From contig JAGDCK010000089.1 of the NCBI GenBank assembly GCA_017958585.1, positions 1 through 9,320 of the forward strand: a stretch of DNA of 9,320 nt, written 5' to 3'. The translations under genes were made by a program, and so were the position numbers. Source of the DNA: Lachnospiraceae bacterium (GTDB lineage Bacteria > Bacillota > Clostridia > Lachnospirales > Lachnospiraceae). Below the pieces are notes generated by a model. The model had not been told where the DNA came from. It searched no databases and saw only the letters and a program-made list of their open reading frames with translations. Numbering within the stretch: the stretch's first letter is position 1; the number at the start of each line of letters is the position of its first letter. Below, in pieces: positions 8,889-9,320 of this stretch.

Positions 8889-8909
8889 TTAAACTTAAGT
8901 TTAGTTTAA
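8889..8909. repeat. AT-rich nested palindromes downstream of the patatin-like gene
   Basis: A perfect 12-base palindrome, AAACTTAAGTTT (8891-8902), overlaps a second inverted repeat, TTAAAC (8889-8894) with GTTTAA (8904-8909). With only two G/C pairs at most and no clean T run behind it, it is at best a weak terminator. It also overlaps the possible -35 of the T-box promoter, so an operator role is conceivable. Confidence 0.4.
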
Positions 8910-8918
8910 AAATATTAA
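8889..8918 (+). promoter_or_regulatory. Possible promoter for the T-box transcript
   Basis: TTAAAC (8889-8894) and TATTAA (8913-8918) are spaced by 18 bases, and the predicted start near 8925 falls just before the base of T-box stem I. Both boxes are imperfect. The location is right for a leader RNA promoter, which is the main support. Confidence 0.35.
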
Positions 8919-8920
8919 AT

Positions 8921-9142
8921 CGTTGATGAGGACAGTAGCTGTCTGTGATGCTTCAGAGAGAAGTCGTTTGGTGCGAGACTTTGCAGAGCCTACAGTGAAG
9001 ACCACCTCGGAGAGATCCTTAATCGGATACGTTGATTACGTGATAATCGTTTAAAGTGGTTGTTTCTCTTTGAAACAGCAATTTGGGTGGAACCGCGAGT
9101 AATCGTCCCAATTCGTCATCTGTGACGGATTGGGATTTTTTT
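8921..9142 (+). promoter_or_regulatory. T-box riboswitch leader (tRNA-sensing, probably tRNA-Thr)
   Basis: T-box RNAs bind an uncharged tRNA and switch a terminator to an antiterminator for aminoacyl-tRNA synthetase or amino acid genes. Stem I closes with GAGG (8928-8931) and CCTC (9005-9008). Above it lie the loop-E strands AGTA (8934-8937) and GAA (8997-8999), the pairing CTGT/ACAG, the AGAGAG bulge (8955-8960) and the distal GGTGCGA loop (8970-8976) on an AAGTC/GACTT stem. Further hairpins are ATCC/GGAT (9015-9028), GATTA/TAATC (9034-9048) and TGTTTC/GAAACA (9061-9077). The T-box core GGGTGGAACCGCG is at 9085-9097, with the antiterminator over 9084-9110. UGGA implies a tRNA with discriminator U. 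The specifier is ACC (9001-9003, Thr, followed by a purine) or GAC (9000-9002, Asp); ACC fits better. The controlled gene lies beyond 9320. Confidence 0.93.
9107..9142 (+). terminator. Intrinsic terminator of the T-box leader
   Basis: CCCAATTCGTCA (9107-9118) pairs with TGACGGATTGGG (9123-9134) over 12 pairs with one G-U, around a TCTG loop, and is followed by A and seven T (9136-9142). Its 5' arm shares CCCA with the antiterminator, so the two structures exclude each other, as expected for a transcription-attenuating T-box. Confidence 0.92.
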
Positions 9143-9320
9143 GTGTAATGTTCGAATTCATTCACATTACATAAAATGCTTCGTTTTGATGCACCCCGGT
9201 GCGAAATGAGGATTATTTATTAATTCGACCGGCGTAAAAAACGAAAATTTTGCGAGCGACATGTAAATTTTTGAAAAGCTGCAAAACAGTCCCGGAGGGT
9301 TTTGGGCAAAAAGGAGAGTC
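9143..9320 (+). other. Long untranslated leader between T-box terminator and the downstream gene
   Basis: No credible gene lies in these 178 bases. They carry three inverted repeats: TGTAATG/CATTACA (9144-9150 and 9165-9171, 14-base loop), GCACC-CC-GGTGC (9191-9202), and CAAAAC/GTTTTG (9282-9287 and 9299-9304). AAGGAG at 9311-9316 is a good Shine-Dalgarno sequence, so the controlled gene most likely starts a few bases past the window end. None of the repeats is followed by a T run. Confidence 0.6.
9311..9316 (+). promoter_or_regulatory. Shine-Dalgarno sequence of the gene beyond the window
   Basis: AAGGAG sits four bases before the window end with no start codon yet, so a start just outside is expected. 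This is the translation signal of the T-box-controlled gene. Confidence 0.6.

Noticed and set aside
8437..8889. Antisense open frame of 150 codons over the patatin-like gene
   Set aside because: It covers the DGG dyad region on the other strand and has no motif of its own; it is most likely a shadow.
9143..9172. Second terminator from the TGTAATG/CATTACA hairpin
   Set aside because: The stem is AT-rich with a 14-base loop and is followed by ATAAAA, not a T run, so intrinsic termination on the + strand is unlikely.
9186..9216. Possible promoter TTGATG with GATTAT inside the post-T-box leader
   Set aside because: Spacing is 19 bases and the -10 is poor, so it is not supported as a feature.
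9271..9320. TTG-started open frame running off the window end
   Set aside because: It has no ribosome binding site before TTG 9271, and AAGGAG at 9311-9316 points to a start beyond the window.
1..9320. CRISPR array, insertion sequence, tRNA or rRNA gene, defence island
   Set aside because: No spaced direct repeats, transposase motifs, cloverleaf-forming stretch or toxin-antitoxin pair were seen; AddAB is a housekeeping repair complex.

Overview
The window looks like ordinary chromosomal DNA from a Gram-positive anaerobe of the class Clostridia, most likely a Lachnospiraceae-type organism. The reasons are the addB-addA order of an AddAB (RexBA) recombination nuclease, an intact T-box leader RNA, purine-rich ribosome binding sites, frequent ATA/AGA/AGG codons and moderate GC (about 45% in the one addA block I counted). 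This placement is inference; I could not search a database.

Layout, all on the + strand. Bases 1-147 are the last 48 codons of an ABC exporter ATPase. Bases 170-924 encode exodeoxyribonuclease III, but the frame is broken by one missing base near 349. Bases 938-4360 are addB, starting at TTG. Bases 4344-7970 are addA, overlapping addB by 17 bases. Bases 8008-8880 encode a patatin-like phospholipase, preceded by a short gap with a 12-base inverted repeat and a possible extended -10 promoter inside the addA 3' end. Bases 8881-9320 hold no protein gene. They contain an AT-rich palindrome with a possible promoter, a full T-box riboswitch with antiterminator and terminator (about 8921-9142), and a long leader (9143-9320) that ends in a Shine-Dalgarno sequence for a gene just outside the window.

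The genes xth, addB and addA form a tight block of DNA repair nucleases. ExoIII acts at abasic sites and 3' ends. AddA (helicase plus nuclease) and AddB (nuclease plus iron-sulfur cluster) together resect double-strand breaks for RecA. All catalytic motifs of AddA and AddB are visible and intact. The patatin-like gene is probably a separate unit. The T-box controls the unseen downstream gene; its UGGA discriminator-pairing bases and the possible specifier ACC point to tRNA-Thr, so thrS or a threonine gene is my best guess.

I do not see a new defence, mobile or biosynthetic system here. The points most worth a second look are the xth frameshift at an A-rich slippery site, the identity of the T-box ligand, the long structured leader after the T-box terminator, and a local drop in GC inside addA.
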